Counted from the stretch's first letter, positions 1 through 7,970 are shown. The stretch is 64,000 nucleotides of DNA from Halorussus salinus (GCF_004765815.2 NZ_SBIS02000012.1:1-64000), one strand, 5' to 3'. The notes: generated from the letters alone by a model not told the origin. A program made the numbers and translations.

Positions 1-564
1 GCGAGGGCCGTATATGAGGATAGTGATGATCCGGAAGGACTATTGAATCATATAGGAATGAATTTCGGGTTCAATACGTCGGGGAAATCCCAACTCATTA
101 CTGAACAACATCTGAAATCTCTTGAGCCGTATATTTCTGATATTCCTAATATGGATTTGATAGGAATCGTGGAGAAGGCGGATGAACTTGGAATGAAAGA
201 TTGGGCCGCAAACCACGTACAGCCTCATTTGCCAAATGACCAGCGACCGAGGCACTTTCCGACTAACGACGACTTCATAGAGGAACTCAACGAGATTAAA
301 GACAACGACAATAAAGATATCAGGGGTTGGATGACAAGATTTGATCAACGGTCGATATCAAAGTCTCGTGTCTTTGGGGTTCTAGAAGAATGGCTACAAA
401 CTAACCCAACACTGGAAACATACAGAATATCTGTGGAGGTAGTAAAGAACTGGGGGACCCGTGAGGAACTCAAAATCTTGGACGACATATCGATTGAAGA
501 CGAGAGTGCCCAGCGATTCTACAAAGATGCGGAATTCGGAGTGAAGGTTCGTACACTGAATTGA
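1..564 (+). CDS. Partial unknown protein, 5' end outside window
   Basis: The reading frame is open from base 1 (A-R-A-V-Y-E-D...) to the TGA at 562-564, so this is the C-terminal part of a longer protein. An internal TTG at 43 is unlikely to be the real start. The visible 187 residues are hydrophilic with no recognised motif, signal peptide or membrane segment. The DNA is clearly more AT-rich than the operon starting at 2204, suggesting an acquired accessory gene. Function unknown. Confidence 0.7.
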   Translation, partial: ARAVYEDSDDPEGLLNHIGMNFGFNTSGKSQLITEQHLKSLEPYISDIPNMDLIGIVEKADELGMKDWAANHVQPHLPNDQRPRHFPTNDDFIEELNEIKDNDNKDIRGWMTRFDQRSISKSRVFGVLEEWLQTNPTLETYRISVEVVKNWGTREELKILDDISIEDESAQRFYKDAEFGVKVRTLN

Positions 565-772
565 TTATATTTGAAACGATGTCACAATCTAACTGCCACT
601 AAGAAGCTACTCTCTCAGGCAATAATATAACACATATTATGCAAAATTAGACTGTCTTGTCTCAATCCAAGACACCTCTGGATTCTAAGCAAGACAAAAT
701 TACAGAGTCAAAACGATTAAAAATACCAAGCGGCTCTATACCTGATGTAACGGTTCGCAGGAAGACCAACCG

Positions 773-915
773 CGATGGGTCCAGCATCGCGGCTGAGTTC
801 GCGGGCCTTGGTTGGCACAGGCTCCGCGAGGAGTCCTGCACCGAGTAGCAACAGCGTTCGCCACAGGACCATGCAAGACTCCCGAATCCCACCCCAAGAG
901 CGTATCGCTTTCCAA
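773..915. repeat. Degenerate first copy of the winged-helix/leader repeat unit
   Basis: A short hairpin (CGCGATG, loop, CATCGCG) at about 773-793 resembles the leader hairpins at 1365-1390 and 2046-2072. The bases at about 849-915 (around ACAGGACCATGC and TTTCCAATCAGTCGAGCG) match those at 1540-1600. This looks like the remains of an earlier repeat unit, so the array once had at least three. The stretch 565-772 is AT-rich and holds no convincing gene; a 63-codon frame starting with TTG at 657 has no support. Confidence 0.5.
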
Positions 916-1185
916 TCAGTCGAGCGTCAATTCGCCCTCAAGATAGACGCGACCACGGGCCGTGATTTCGTAATATCCCGGCTCCTCGCGTTCAATCAAT
1001 CCCTCCTCTTCGAGTTCACGGCAAATTCGCACGATGTAACTGCTGTTCTTATAGCCGGTAGAACGAGTGATAGAGGTCGGATTAAGGCGCATTTTCTCAG
1101 ACCGACCGCTCGATGGTGGCTCCAACGCAAGCAGTTCAAGGACAGTCCGGTGGGCATCCGTTGGACCATCCTTCTCGATAGCCAT
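916..1185 (-). CDS. Winged-helix DNA-binding protein, copy 1
   Basis: An 89-residue protein starting MAIEKDGPTDAHRTVLELL and ending GRVYLEGELTLD. The pattern (helix, recognition helix around TRSTGYKNSSYIVRIC, wing around EREEPGYYEITARGRVYL) matches the small winged-helix regulators of haloarchaeal plasmids and viruses, of the phiH1-repressor type. The gene at 1599-1868 is a full-length paralog. It is divergent from the hairpin leader at 1311-1521, and the spacer contains the dyad AATACCT...AGGTATT near 1238-1270, a plausible operator. Role inferred: local repressor. Confidence 0.7.
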   Translation of the reverse strand: MAIEKDGPTDAHRTVLELLALEPPSSGRSEKMRLNPTSITRSTGYKNSSYIVRICRELEEEGLIEREEPGYYEITARGRVYLEGELTLD

Positions 1186-1310
1186 ACGACATTGTTTTCT
1201 CTACCTAACTTTAGTGTAGCCGGAATCCCTCCACAAGTAAATACCTGTTATACCGAGTCAATAGGTATTGAGTTAAGTTTAAGTTGCTACATTTACCACT
1301 CGACAAGTAA

Positions 1311-1532
1311 CGGGAACGAGACGCGGATTCACCACTTTCGGTTGGACGCATCGCAGAAACGATGCGGACCCGATGGTGGAGTCATCGGGGTCCGCGGTTC
1401 GCTCCCGTATCCACGGTACGGAAGCATGCACGAATTCACCGACGCGGGACTTGAATCCCCCGCACGACTAGCGGATAGTCTGTCAATCGCACGCGCCAGC
1501 GGTCGGGGAGGAGTGGCGGCATGACGGCCGAG
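1311..1532 (+). repeat. Direct repeat copy 1: hairpin leader with truncated PadR start
   Basis: About 210 bases nearly identical to 1992-2215. It has a hairpin CGCATCG/CGATGCG, a second GACCCGATG/CATCGGGGTC hairpin, the hairpin GCGGG-ACTTGAATC-CCCGC and the ribosome-binding-site region GGGAGGAG before ATG 1522. The downstream reading frame starts MTAESVTSLRTM, like the MTADTVASLTDL start of the gene at 2204, but then departs into unit 2. It is therefore a leader and first dozen codons cut off from the rest of the gene by tandem duplication. Confidence 0.75.
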
Positions 1533-1598
1533 TCGGTCACGTCGCTCAGGACCATGCCCTACTCCCGAATTCCAATTCAAGAACCTACTATCTTCCAA

Positions 1599-1868
1599 TC
1601 AGTCGAGCGTCAATTCGCCCTCAAGATAGGCACGGCCACGCCAATTAATCGAATAATAGCCGGGGTCCTCCCGCTCGACCAACTCGGCATCACGCAATTC
1701 TCGGCAGACAACTCCGATATGGCTAGAGTCTTTGTAGCCAGCACTCTGGGTGAGACATTTTGGAGAGAGCCGCATTTTATCGGAGCGAGAAGAAGGCGGG
1801 GTTTCGAGCGCCAAGAGTTCGAGAATGGCTCGATGTGCGTCAGTCGGTCCATTCTCTTCCAAAGCCAT
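1599..1868 (-). CDS. Winged-helix DNA-binding protein, copy 2
   Basis: An 89-residue paralog of the 916-1185 protein, identical at many positions (GPTDAHR, LELLALE, DPGYY, GRAYLEGELTLD). Differences concentrate in the recognition-helix stretch (CLTQSAGYKDSSHIGVVC against SITRSTGYKNSSYIVRIC), suggesting altered DNA specificity after duplication. It is divergent from the complete leader and PadR operon at 2204, the likely regulatory target. The 3' ends of both copies share TTTCCAATCAGTCGAGCGTC exactly. Confidence 0.72.
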   Translation of the reverse strand: MALEENGPTDAHRAILELLALETPPSSRSDKMRLSPKCLTQSAGYKDSSHIGVVCRELRDAELVEREDPGYYSINWRGRAYLEGELTLD

Positions 1869-1959
1869 GGAGAGACATTCTTAAGCCCAGAATTTAATTT
1901 GCGTGATTTAATCCCACAATCACTTACTTGGGTTCCTAGGCATTCAGATGAGTGTATAG

Positions 1960-2203
1960 ATTTAAGTTGTGTTAGTTATGAATTGAGAAGCAACGGGAAC
2001 GAGACGCGGATTCACCACTCTCGGTTGGACGCATCGCAGAAACGATGCGGACCCGATGACTCCAGCATCGGGGTCCGCGGTTCGCTCCCGTATCCACGGT
2101 ACGGAAGCATGCACGAATTCACCGACGCGGGACTTGAATCCCCCGCACGACTAGCGGATAGTCTGTCAATCGCACGCGCTAACGGTCAGGGAGGAGTGGC
2201 GGC
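1960..2203 (+). promoter_or_regulatory. Promoter and structured leader of the PadR/zinc-finger operon (complete copy)
   Basis: A TATA-like element (GATTTAAG) lies near 1966-1975, over 200 bases upstream of ATG 2204, so the transcript should have a long 5' leader. It contains hairpins CGCATCG/CGATGCG (2026-2046), GACCCGATG/CATCGGGGTC (about 2047-2072) and GCGGG/CCCGC around ACTTGAATC (about 2131-2150), then GGGAGGAG as ribosome binding site. The loop of the second hairpin reads ACTCCAG here and GTGGAGT in copy 1, nearly reverse complements. Confidence 0.6.
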
Positions 2204-2530
2204 ATGACGGCCGACACAGTTGCGTCCCTCACGGACTTGCGGGCGTTCGAGCGCGACCTCCTGTACGCGGTCTGCGCGCTCGAAGACGATACGCCGCCGA
2301 AAGGACTCACAATCAAAAACTATCTCGACAGCGAGTACGGCGAGGACCTCAACCACAGCCGGCTCTACCAGAACCTCGACCGGCTCACCGACAACGACCT
2401 CCTCACCAAAGGCCAGAAAGACGACCGCACCAACGAATACGCGACCACCGACCACGCCCGAGAACTCCTCGCCGACCACGCCCAGCGCCGCGCCAGCGCG
2501 GTCGACCTCAACGGAGGTGGCCCCGCATGA
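2204..2530 (+). CDS. PadR-like winged-helix regulator
   Basis: A 108-residue protein. Residues 10-95 carry the PadR pattern: FERDLLYAVCAL, LDSEYGEDLNHSRLYQNLDRL (recognition helix), then the wing and helix around KDDRTNEYATTDHARELL. Start chosen at ATG 2204 behind a good ribosome binding site. First gene of an operon; its stop overlaps the next start (ATGA). The minus-strand gene at 19516-19887 is a clear paralog at the head of an equivalent operon. Inferred DNA-binding regulator of the plasmid locus. Confidence 0.8.
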   Translation: MTADTVASLTDLRAFERDLLYAVCALEDDTPPKGLTIKNYLDSEYGEDLNHSRLYQNLDRLTDNDLLTKGQKDDRTNEYATTDHARELLADHAQRRASAVDLNGGGPA

Positions 2531-2922
2531 CCCACGCCATCGAGTTCGGTCCCGACCTAGACGACGCCATCCCCGAGACGTTCGACATCTGCGACGACTG
2601 TGGCACGCCCACCGTCCAGCTCTCCTCGCACACCTGTCCCGACCCGGACACGGTTGCCGACCCGTCACGGGCGGAACTCGACCGGCGCGCCGAACAGGAC
2701 CCCTTCCCCGACTCCGAGACCGTCCTCATCCAGCAGGCGCGACGAGCAACGAGCTACGCCTACCACGAAACCGACGCGAACAACCAGCCGCTCTGTCCGG
2801 CGAACACCACCAGCGGATTCGAGCAACTCACTCGCACCGACGCCCAAGCTAAACGGTATGCCCCCTGCCAGTTCTGTCACCGCATCCGCGGAGCCAACGC
2901 AGACAACGGAGGTGACCAGTGA
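2527..2922 (+). CDS. Small zinc-binding protein, operon gene 2
   Basis: A 131-residue protein with two potential metal sites: CDDCGTPTVQLSSHTC near residues 22-37 and CQFC near residue 115. It starts MTHAIEFGPDLDDAIPETFD. The paralog at 19127-19519 shares the Cys/His residues and the phrases GTPTVQLSSHTCPDP and RYAPCQFC. Its start overlaps the upstream PadR gene and its stop overlaps the next gene (TGATG), so translation is coupled. Haloarchaeal small zinc-finger proteins of this kind are common; target unknown. Confidence 0.75.
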   Translation: MTHAIEFGPDLDDAIPETFDICDDCGTPTVQLSSHTCPDPDTVADPSRAELDRRAEQDPFPDSETVLIQQARRATSYAYHETDANNQPLCPANTTSGFEQLTRTDAQAKRYAPCQFCHRIRGANADNGGDQ

Positions 2923-3299
2923 TGAGTGCCCGTCGGAGACAACTGGCGAGCAACCTGACGAGCTACAAGCGCGACTTACTCTGGGGCGTCCATCGCGCGA
3001 ACCGCGCACACGAGACCCCCGTTGGCGCAGACGTAAAAACAGAACTCGAAGAGCTAGGCCAAACCAACACCGAGGGCGGCCAATTCTACCCCCGGCTCAA
3101 CGAACTCGTCGATGCCGGTCTCGTCACGAAAGACGACCATCCAGATGACGGACGCGGATTCACTGTCGACTTGACCGAGGAGGGCAACGCTGTGTTGACC
3201 GAGTTAGTCCTCCGAACCGTCGAGTCGCTGGATGTGGATGTCCCCAGATGTGCCCTCCCAGATGCTGATGCTCGGCCGCAAGTTCGAGGTGAAGGCTAA
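2922..3299 (+). CDS. PadR-like regulator, operon gene 3
   Basis: A 125-residue protein starting at ATG 2922 (a GTG at 2919 is also in frame). Core LTSYKRDLLWGVHRAN, GADVKTELEELGQTNTEGGQFYPRLNELVDAGLVTK and GRGFTVDLTEEG is the PadR winged helix with its wing. It is paralogous to 18583-18972, sharing GQTNTEGGQFYPRLNELV. The C-terminus after residue 105 (PRCALPDADARPQ) is unrelated to the paralog. Coupled to both neighbours by overlapping stop and start codons. Confidence 0.78.
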   Translation: MSARRRQLASNLTSYKRDLLWGVHRANRAHETPVGADVKTELEELGQTNTEGGQFYPRLNELVDAGLVTKDDHPDDGRGFTVDLTEEGNAVLTELVLRTVESLDVDVPRCALPDADARPQVRGEG

Positions 3300-3472
3300 T
3301 GGCAACTAGCGAGTTCTATGCCAACTCCAGCGGAGAAATCATCTCGATGACCGACGCGGCCGCCAACCGGGACCAGAACCGAGACCGGGACAGCCCTGAG
3401 GGATCGAATTCGCTCCTCGTGGCGGCGCTCCATCGGCTGTTCGCCTGTCCAGCGAAAAGACCCGGCAGTTGA
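3299..3472 (+). CDS. Small protein (57 aa), operon gene 4
   Basis: An ATG at 3299 overlaps the stop of the PadR gene (TAATG) and opens a 57-codon frame beginning MATSEFYANSSGE and ending at TGA 3470-3472. The tight coupling and haloarchaeal codon use suggest a real small gene; the sequence (SMTDAAANRDQNRDRDSPEG, then LLVAALHRLF) shows no known motif. It has no counterpart in the second PadR operon at 18.5-19.9 kb. Confidence 0.45.
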   Translation: MATSEFYANSSGEIISMTDAAANRDQNRDRDSPEGSNSLLVAALHRLFACPAKRPGS

Positions 3473-3513
3473 GACGTTCTGCCCGAACCACCAGACCAGC
3501 CACGGAGGCGACG

Positions 3514-3699
3514 ATGCCGGACCGGACACCGGATATCGGGAGAGTCGTCGAGATGCCGAGCGGCGAGTGCGGCGAAATCCCCACCGACCACAAGCCCACT
3601 CCCGACGCTATCCGTGTCCGACTCGATTCCGGCCGCGAACCACGGTATAGCAACGTTGAACCAGTCTCCCCCAACCGAGAAACCACTTCCCAGCAATGA
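3514..3699 (+). CDS. Small protein (61 aa), operon gene 5
   Basis: Starts MPDRTPDIGRVVEMPSGECG behind GGAGGCG at 3504-3510 and stops in an ATGA overlap with the next gene at 3696. The stretch GRVVEMPSGE followed by VRLDSGREPRYSNVEPVS resembles a small beta-barrel such as those that bind DNA or act as accessory plasmid factors, but no family can be named. The coupled arrangement argues that it is expressed. Confidence 0.55.
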   Translation: MPDRTPDIGRVVEMPSGECGEIPTDHKPTPDAIRVRLDSGREPRYSNVEPVSPNRETTSQQ

Positions 3700-4847
3700 C
3701 CGCGACACGGACCGACTCCCCCACGACCAGTACCGAGACACGAACTAGCCAAGTTTTCATTCGCACGAATAGCGAGGAGAAAGCGATGGCGGAAGCCGCC
3801 GCCGAATACTATGGTTGTTCGCAGGCGGAAGCCGGACGGCAACTCTACGAAGCGTGGTTCCAGAACACGTTCGGCGACGTGGACCCCCAGCTCGTCGCCG
3901 ACACGAACCTCGATGCCGAAGACTTGCAGAATCTCGCCGCGAAAGATCTCTCCGAAGACGAACTCCACGCAGAACTCCGCCGACACGCAACCTCGGACGA
4001 CTCCGACACTACGCCGACGAGCTACACGGCGACGGTCGTCCCGGCCGAACTCGAACGCTCCGGCCCTGAACTCGACTACGAGGATCTTCGGGAAGCCGTC
4101 CAAGACCCCGAAGACGGCGGCTACTGGAGCGACAATCTCGAAATCCACCCCGACCGCGTCGGCAACACAACGCTTCGAGCGAACCACTTAGTCACGAGTC
4201 GCGTCCTCGCTGCGATGGCGCGGTCATGCGCAAACGAGGGCGTTTTTCACGAAGATCCACTCACTGACCTCGTTCAACAGTACTGTTTGCATCTCACGGA
4301 TCGGTTCAACGCCGACCGTGGGAACCAGTATATCATCGAGACCTACAAGAACAACGTTAAACGACTACTTTGGACCCACCCTCGTCCGAGTTCCAAGACG
4401 TTGTTCACGAGCGAGGAGTCCTACTACAGTGCGCTTCCCGGCCTGATGAACGACTGCGAGACCACGCTCAGCGGCTTTGCCGATATCATCCTCCAGCGAG
4501 AGGAGTGCCTTGAGACGGACCTCGCTGGCCCGCTAACCGCTTCGCTTGCGGAAGTCGAAGACCTCGATGACTGGTACGGCATCGTCGGTGAAGCACTCGA
4601 ATTCGTCGCGACGACAAGAAACATTATTAGTGGAATCACTGACCCAGATCAGTTCCTTGAACAGGCCGGGGATGACGCCTTCGACTTTGGTGTCCGACCT
4701 GAGGTGGACGGACCGTTTGGAGAGCTAGCGAAATCCCAGAAAGAGTTCATGAATCTTTACGAGACGAATCTGCATGTTCACGTTCAAGAGAAGATAGAGG
4801 AGAACCACGTTTCCCCCGAAGTCCAGAATATGCTCAGACGGGAGTAG
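3696..4847 (+). CDS. Ribbon-helix-helix-like protein of unknown function (383 aa)
   Basis: Last gene of the PadR/zinc-finger operon. Residues about 15-60 (SQVFIRTNSEEKAMAEAAAEYYGCSQAEA) resemble a ribbon-helix-helix DNA-binding segment. An acidic linker follows, then a helical C-terminal domain of about 260 residues (LVTSRVLAAMARSCANEGV, YIIETYKNNVKRLLW, AEVEDLDDWYGIVGEALEFV). No enzymatic motif is visible. It occupies the place that the coiled-coil/winged-helix protein at 17576-18496 holds next to the second operon, so a plasmid-level DNA-binding role is inferred. Confidence 0.6.
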   Translation: MTATRTDSPTTSTETRTSQVFIRTNSEEKAMAEAAAEYYGCSQAEAGRQLYEAWFQNTFGDVDPQLVADTNLDAEDLQNLAAKDLSEDELHAELRRHATSDDSDTTPTSYTATVVPAELERSGPELDYEDLREAVQDPEDGGYWSDNLEIHPDRVGNTTLRANHLVTSRVLAAMARSCANEGVFHEDPLTDLVQQYCLHLTDRFNADRGNQYIIETYKNNVKRLLWTHPRPSSKTLFTSEESYYSALPGLMNDCETTLSGFADIILQREECLETDLAGPLTASLAEVEDLDDWYGIVGEALEFVATTRNIISGITDPDQFLEQAGDDAFDFGVRPEVDGPFGELAKSQKEFMNLYETNLHVHVQEKIEENHVSPEVQNMLRRE

Positions 4848-5725
4848 CCAGCTCGTCACGGGTCGGTCCGCATCACGCTGGATAGCGGCTACTGTAGCTT
4901 TCCCTTTCTTGGTTCGGCCATAGAAGCAGTACCAGTTCCTCGGTGACTGCGAAGAAGTAAGTTCTCGACATTTTCACAGCGATTTCTTGGAGCAGTCCGT
5001 TCATTAACCGGGTAGATGACACTGATGGACCGATTCGTCGAGGCGATCAATCGGCATTAGGGCGATACCGCTTGCGGTTAAGTTAGCTAGATTGGAGAAG
5101 CAGAGCGAGAAATAGCGTTCCGTCTTGCGATTAACAATAGACCGCTTGCGGAATTCGGCCCGATTTTCTCGTTCTACAGAACGGCATTAAGATAGAAAGA
5201 TTGGTGGAAACGCTCGGTAGCGGGGCGAGAAGTAGAAATCATGCGCGGTTCATCGTCTGCAAGAATACCGATTGAGAGACGGTCATGAGCGACGCTACGG
5301 AAGAACTCTGTTCTTCCTTCGCTTAGAAGCCGACAGTACGGATATCATTGAAATTATGGATTTAAAAATATTTTGATTCCAGTAGTTTATCAGGATAGAA
5401 CATACGATACCAGTTATTAATACATAGAACCGCGTTCTTAATAACGGGCTTTCCGGAGCGTTAACCGTGTATCTGGTTTTTCAGGTCTTCTCGACCACGC
5501 TGGCGGTAACCATACCGTCTTCTCACGTCCTTTCGGTCTCCCCACCCGTCCAACTCGCTGACTTACGTCTAAGAAACGAGAAAATCGAATCGAATTCCGC
5601 AAGCGGATCTCAACAACGTGCTGGTGCAGTTGAACGAAACTCCCCTTCCGTGTCGCATCGAATCTTCCCGCTGCGAGTTGCTCCCAGCGATATTTTGATA
5701 TTATAGAGCGTATTAAAATAATCTA
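4848..5725. other. 880-base intergenic region without a convincing gene
   Basis: AT-richer sequence with many stops in all frames. The short dyad CCGCTTGCGG occurs at about 5068-5077 and 5151-5161 and, as CCGCAAGCGG, near 5595-5604. AT-rich blocks lie at 5350-5440 (TTTAAAAATATTTTG; TTATTAATACATAG). A 79-codon frame at 5467-5706 has no ribosome binding site or recognisable motif. It could be a decayed gene or a regulatory/replication region. Confidence 0.4.
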
Positions 5726-6091
5726 ATGCGTCGAACACCAGATTCCGTTTCTGCGTCGTTAGACCCGCCGATGGACATGGCTGTTGAGTTGTTCCTCGAA
5801 CACGGTGAACGAGCAGATTTTATTCGGGACACTCTTCGAGAGGAGTTTTTCGGTCGTGAGCCGGAGTCTATCGACGAGTATCGCGTTTTGACTGAGCTGG
5901 CACGGCAACACATCAGGGAGTTAGATGCCGACATCGAACGGTTAGAGAACGAAATCGCCTCCAAGCGGCGACAGCAAAAGAAGTATAGAGAGTACGTGGA
6001 TCGCTTGGAGGAGCTAAAGTCGGAGATTGCAAAGAAAGACGCAAAAGAAGAGATGAATCGACTTGACCAAGCCGATCCAGTAAACAAGTAG
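5726..6091 (+). CDS. Coiled-coil protein upstream of the partition locus
   Basis: A 121-residue protein. Residues 1-55 include an N-terminal helix pair (MAVELFLEHGERADFIRDTLREEFFG). Residues 60-115 form a strong heptad-type coiled coil (LDADIERLENEIASKRRQQKKY...VDRLEELKSEIAKK). An AT-rich TATA-like stretch (TATTTTGATATTATAGAG) precedes it. It sits on the same strand just upstream of the iterons and parA, so it may be a partition accessory or DNA-bridging protein, but that is only positional inference. Confidence 0.6.
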   Translation: MRRTPDSVSASLDPPMDMAVELFLEHGERADFIRDTLREEFFGREPESIDEYRVLTELARQHIRELDADIERLENEIASKRRQQKKYREYVDRLEELKSEIAKKDAKEEMNRLDQADPVNK

Positions 6092-6411
6092 CTGTTGCCA
6101 TCACGGCCTCCACCGACAAACTAAGATAGAGAGACCATCGTTTCCAGTGCTTTTCCAAACTGAAGCGTGAGTCGTTGCAGTGGCGGTCGACATTTACTAT
6201 TCTTGTCAATCGTCAATTGCGGGGTGTCAGCATCGGCTTGGCTGTCTTGTGTCGCGGTCAAATGCTTCTCATCCTCAACTGAGTCATCGTCGTTCGGTGT
6301 TCTCTAGAACGACTCCCTCCGCTGGGGTAGCGGTCTGTCCTCTTAGAGACTTACCTCCAACTAGGGCAGTATAGTGTACGTGACTGTCTTTCATACAGGA
6401 ATAGTCCAAGT

Positions 6412-6489
6412 AGTATTCTTGTTTGGTGTTACTGTCTAGTGTTACTGCTTGGTATTGCTGTCCAGTATTATTACTTGGTGTTACTAACC
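6412..6489 (+). repeat. Iteron array, left cluster (six 13-bp direct repeats)
   Basis: Repeats of consensus RGTGTTACTGNCT start at 6412, 6425, 6438, 6451, 6464 and 6477, exactly 13 bases apart. The first (AGTATTCTTGTTT) and third to fourth (GGTATTGCTGTCC, AGTATTATTACTT) are imperfect. A 13-bp period gives slightly more than one helical turn per repeat. Together with the right cluster and adjacent parA, this is the probable centromere (parS/parC-like) of the partition system. Confidence 0.75.
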
Positions 6490-6605
6490 ATTGACAATAG
6501 CCAGTACAGTTGACCAGTCTATCTGGTTAGCGTATTCGACAGGTACGTGTACTCAATGAATCTGATGAGTACATCTGGCTAACCCACCCCCCAGTGTTTC
6601 TAGAT
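6490..6605. promoter_or_regulatory. Spacer between iteron clusters with inverted repeats
   Basis: Contains the near-palindrome TGTACTCA / TGAGTACA (about 6548-6578) and an outer inverted pair GGTTAGC (about 6523) / GCTAACC (about 6585). These are clearly separate from the 13-bp iterons and could be a second protein-binding site within the centromere region. No gene is present between 6092 and 6701. Confidence 0.45.
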
Positions 6606-6657
6606 AGTGTTACTAAATAGTATTACTGGACAATTTTACTGGACAGTGTTACTGGCT
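6606..6657 (+). repeat. Iteron array, right cluster (four 13-bp repeats) next to the parA promoter
   Basis: Repeats start at 6606 (AGTGTTACTAAAT), 6619 (AGTATTACTGGAC), 6632 (AATTTTACTGGAC) and 6645 (AGTGTTACTGGCT), again exactly 13 bases apart. The parA TATA element (TTTTTATAG) lies at 6671-6679, immediately downstream. A protein bound here should touch the promoter, so autorepression of parAB by its own centromere complex is likely. Confidence 0.78.
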
Positions 6658-6701
6658 TGTCTGACGAGTCTTTTTATAGCAGGGGTGGGACATCTCAATT
6701 G

Positions 6702-7574
6702 ATGATCTCGTACACCGTCTGGAGTGAAGCAGGCGGCATCGGCAAAACAACGACCACCATCAGCCTCGCCGCTGCACACGCCCGCCGCGACCAAGACGTT
6801 CTCGTCATCGACATGGACCCACAGGATGGGGGCCTCACCCATCACTTCGGCGCAGAAGACTACCGCAAAGACCCTGACGTGGACAACCTCGTCCGACACC
6901 TCGTTGAACGTCCGAAAGGAGACTTCGGAGATATCATCCGAACTGTGGAAGACGATATTGACCTTGTCCCCAGCCACAACATGCTCAGCGACCTCGAACA
7001 GAACCTCTCTCGGGCAGCGAAAATGGAGGAGTCCATGCATGACGCCAATTATCGCTGGCCGAAAGAAAAGCAACTCCGGCGTGTCCTCGCTGACGCCGAC
7101 ATCCCGAACGAGTACGATGTGATCATCGTGGACCCGCCTGCGACGGTTGGTCAGCACCTCTATAATGCTGTGTACGCCACCTCGAACTTGTTCATCCCTG
7201 CAGAACTCTCCCCGAAGGGGAAGCAAAGCGTGGACGGGCTGCGTGACGTTGTTGACGGCATTGAGGATACGCTCGGCGATATCGAGGTCGGCGTCCTTGG
7301 AGTGGTCCCAAACAAAGTCTCTGATACGACCCTCCAACAGGAATACGAACAGCGACTCGCCGACCAAGACCTCCCCGTTGCACCCGTCTCGATTCGAGAG
7401 CGCGGGGCGATGCTGAGTACTGCATGGGAACACCAAGTCAGCATCTTCGAACTCGCTGAAAATGATGACTACCGCGACCTCCGCGACTACGAGGAGCAGA
7501 CCTTGGAGAAGTTCCACCAGCTCGCCGACTACATCACGACACAGTTCGAGAACCCTGAGGAAGTGAAAGCATGA
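6702..7574 (+). CDS. parA: ParA-family partition ATPase
   Basis: A 290-residue P-loop ATPase. Start chosen at ATG 6702 (MISYTVWSEAGGIGKTT), about 27 bases downstream of a TATA element, giving an almost leaderless transcript. Walker A SEAGGIGKTTTT at residues 8-19, switch I/Walker A' region VLVIDMDPQDGGLTHHFG, and Walker B VIIVDPPATVG are all visible. The first position of the Walker A box, usually the ParA signature lysine (KGGxGKT), is alanine here. It segregates the plasmid with the downstream partner and the 13-bp iterons upstream. Confidence 0.9.
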   Translation: MISYTVWSEAGGIGKTTTTISLAAAHARRDQDVLVIDMDPQDGGLTHHFGAEDYRKDPDVDNLVRHLVERPKGDFGDIIRTVEDDIDLVPSHNMLSDLEQNLSRAAKMEESMHDANYRWPKEKQLRRVLADADIPNEYDVIIVDPPATVGQHLYNAVYATSNLFIPAELSPKGKQSVDGLRDVVDGIEDTLGDIEVGVLGVVPNKVSDTTLQQEYEQRLADQDLPVAPVSIRERGAMLSTAWEHQVSIFELAENDDYRDLRDYEEQTLEKFHQLADYITTQFENPEEVKA

Positions 7575-7960
7575 AATCCGGCGCATCAGATCCATTTGCT
7601 GACGACGATGACTCGACTGACGAGACGAAACAGGAAACAGAGACGGACTCGGTAGTGTCTGAGCAGTCAACCGACCGAGTTGACTCGGCAGATGAGGTCA
7701 GTAATACTGGTCAGTTTAACCGATCAGACTTACCATTCAAACTTCGTCGTGACAAGGTGAAAGACGAACGAGAGAACGTCCATCAGTTGTTTGTCCAAGA
7801 TGCGACTGAAGCGGACGAGCAGGATGCTCGCCGCAATCTCGATGACCGCTTCGATGAAAGCGTCTACAAACTCGACGCCCGCGAGGCGATTTATCTCGCA
7901 GGAATGCAGAATATCGACGACGCCGAAGACATCCTCCGAGAGTGGGGCTACGACCTATAG
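7571..7960 (+). CDS. Small partition partner protein (ParB-like position)
   Basis: A 129-residue acidic protein overlapping parA by ATGA. The N-terminal 55 residues are Asp/Glu/Ser/Thr-rich and probably disordered. The C-terminal part (LPFKLRRDKVKDERENVHQLFVQDATEADEQ, then LDAREAIYLAGMQN) is helical and likely binds DNA or ParA. It has no ParB/Spo0J nuclease-like motif, as is usual for haloarchaeal plasmid ParA partners. Within the gene, CAGTAATACTGGT at about 7698 resembles an iteron. Function inferred from position. Confidence 0.7.
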   Translation: MKSGASDPFADDDDSTDETKQETETDSVVSEQSTDRVDSADEVSNTGQFNRSDLPFKLRRDKVKDERENVHQLFVQDATEADEQDARRNLDDRFDESVYKLDAREAIYLAGMQNIDDAEDILREWGYDL

Positions 7961-7970
7961 CCCACTCCCG

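Noticed and set aside
662..892. Minus-strand 76-codon ORF and plus-strand 63-codon ORF near 657-892.
   Set aside because: No ribosome binding site or motif; they overlap the degenerate leader repeat.
1449..1475. Tyrosine- or threonine-tRNA-like T-arm (GCGGG, ACTTGAATC, CCCGC).
   Set aside because: No acceptor, D or anticodon arm fits around it, and the same hairpin recurs in three PadR leaders, so it is a leader element.
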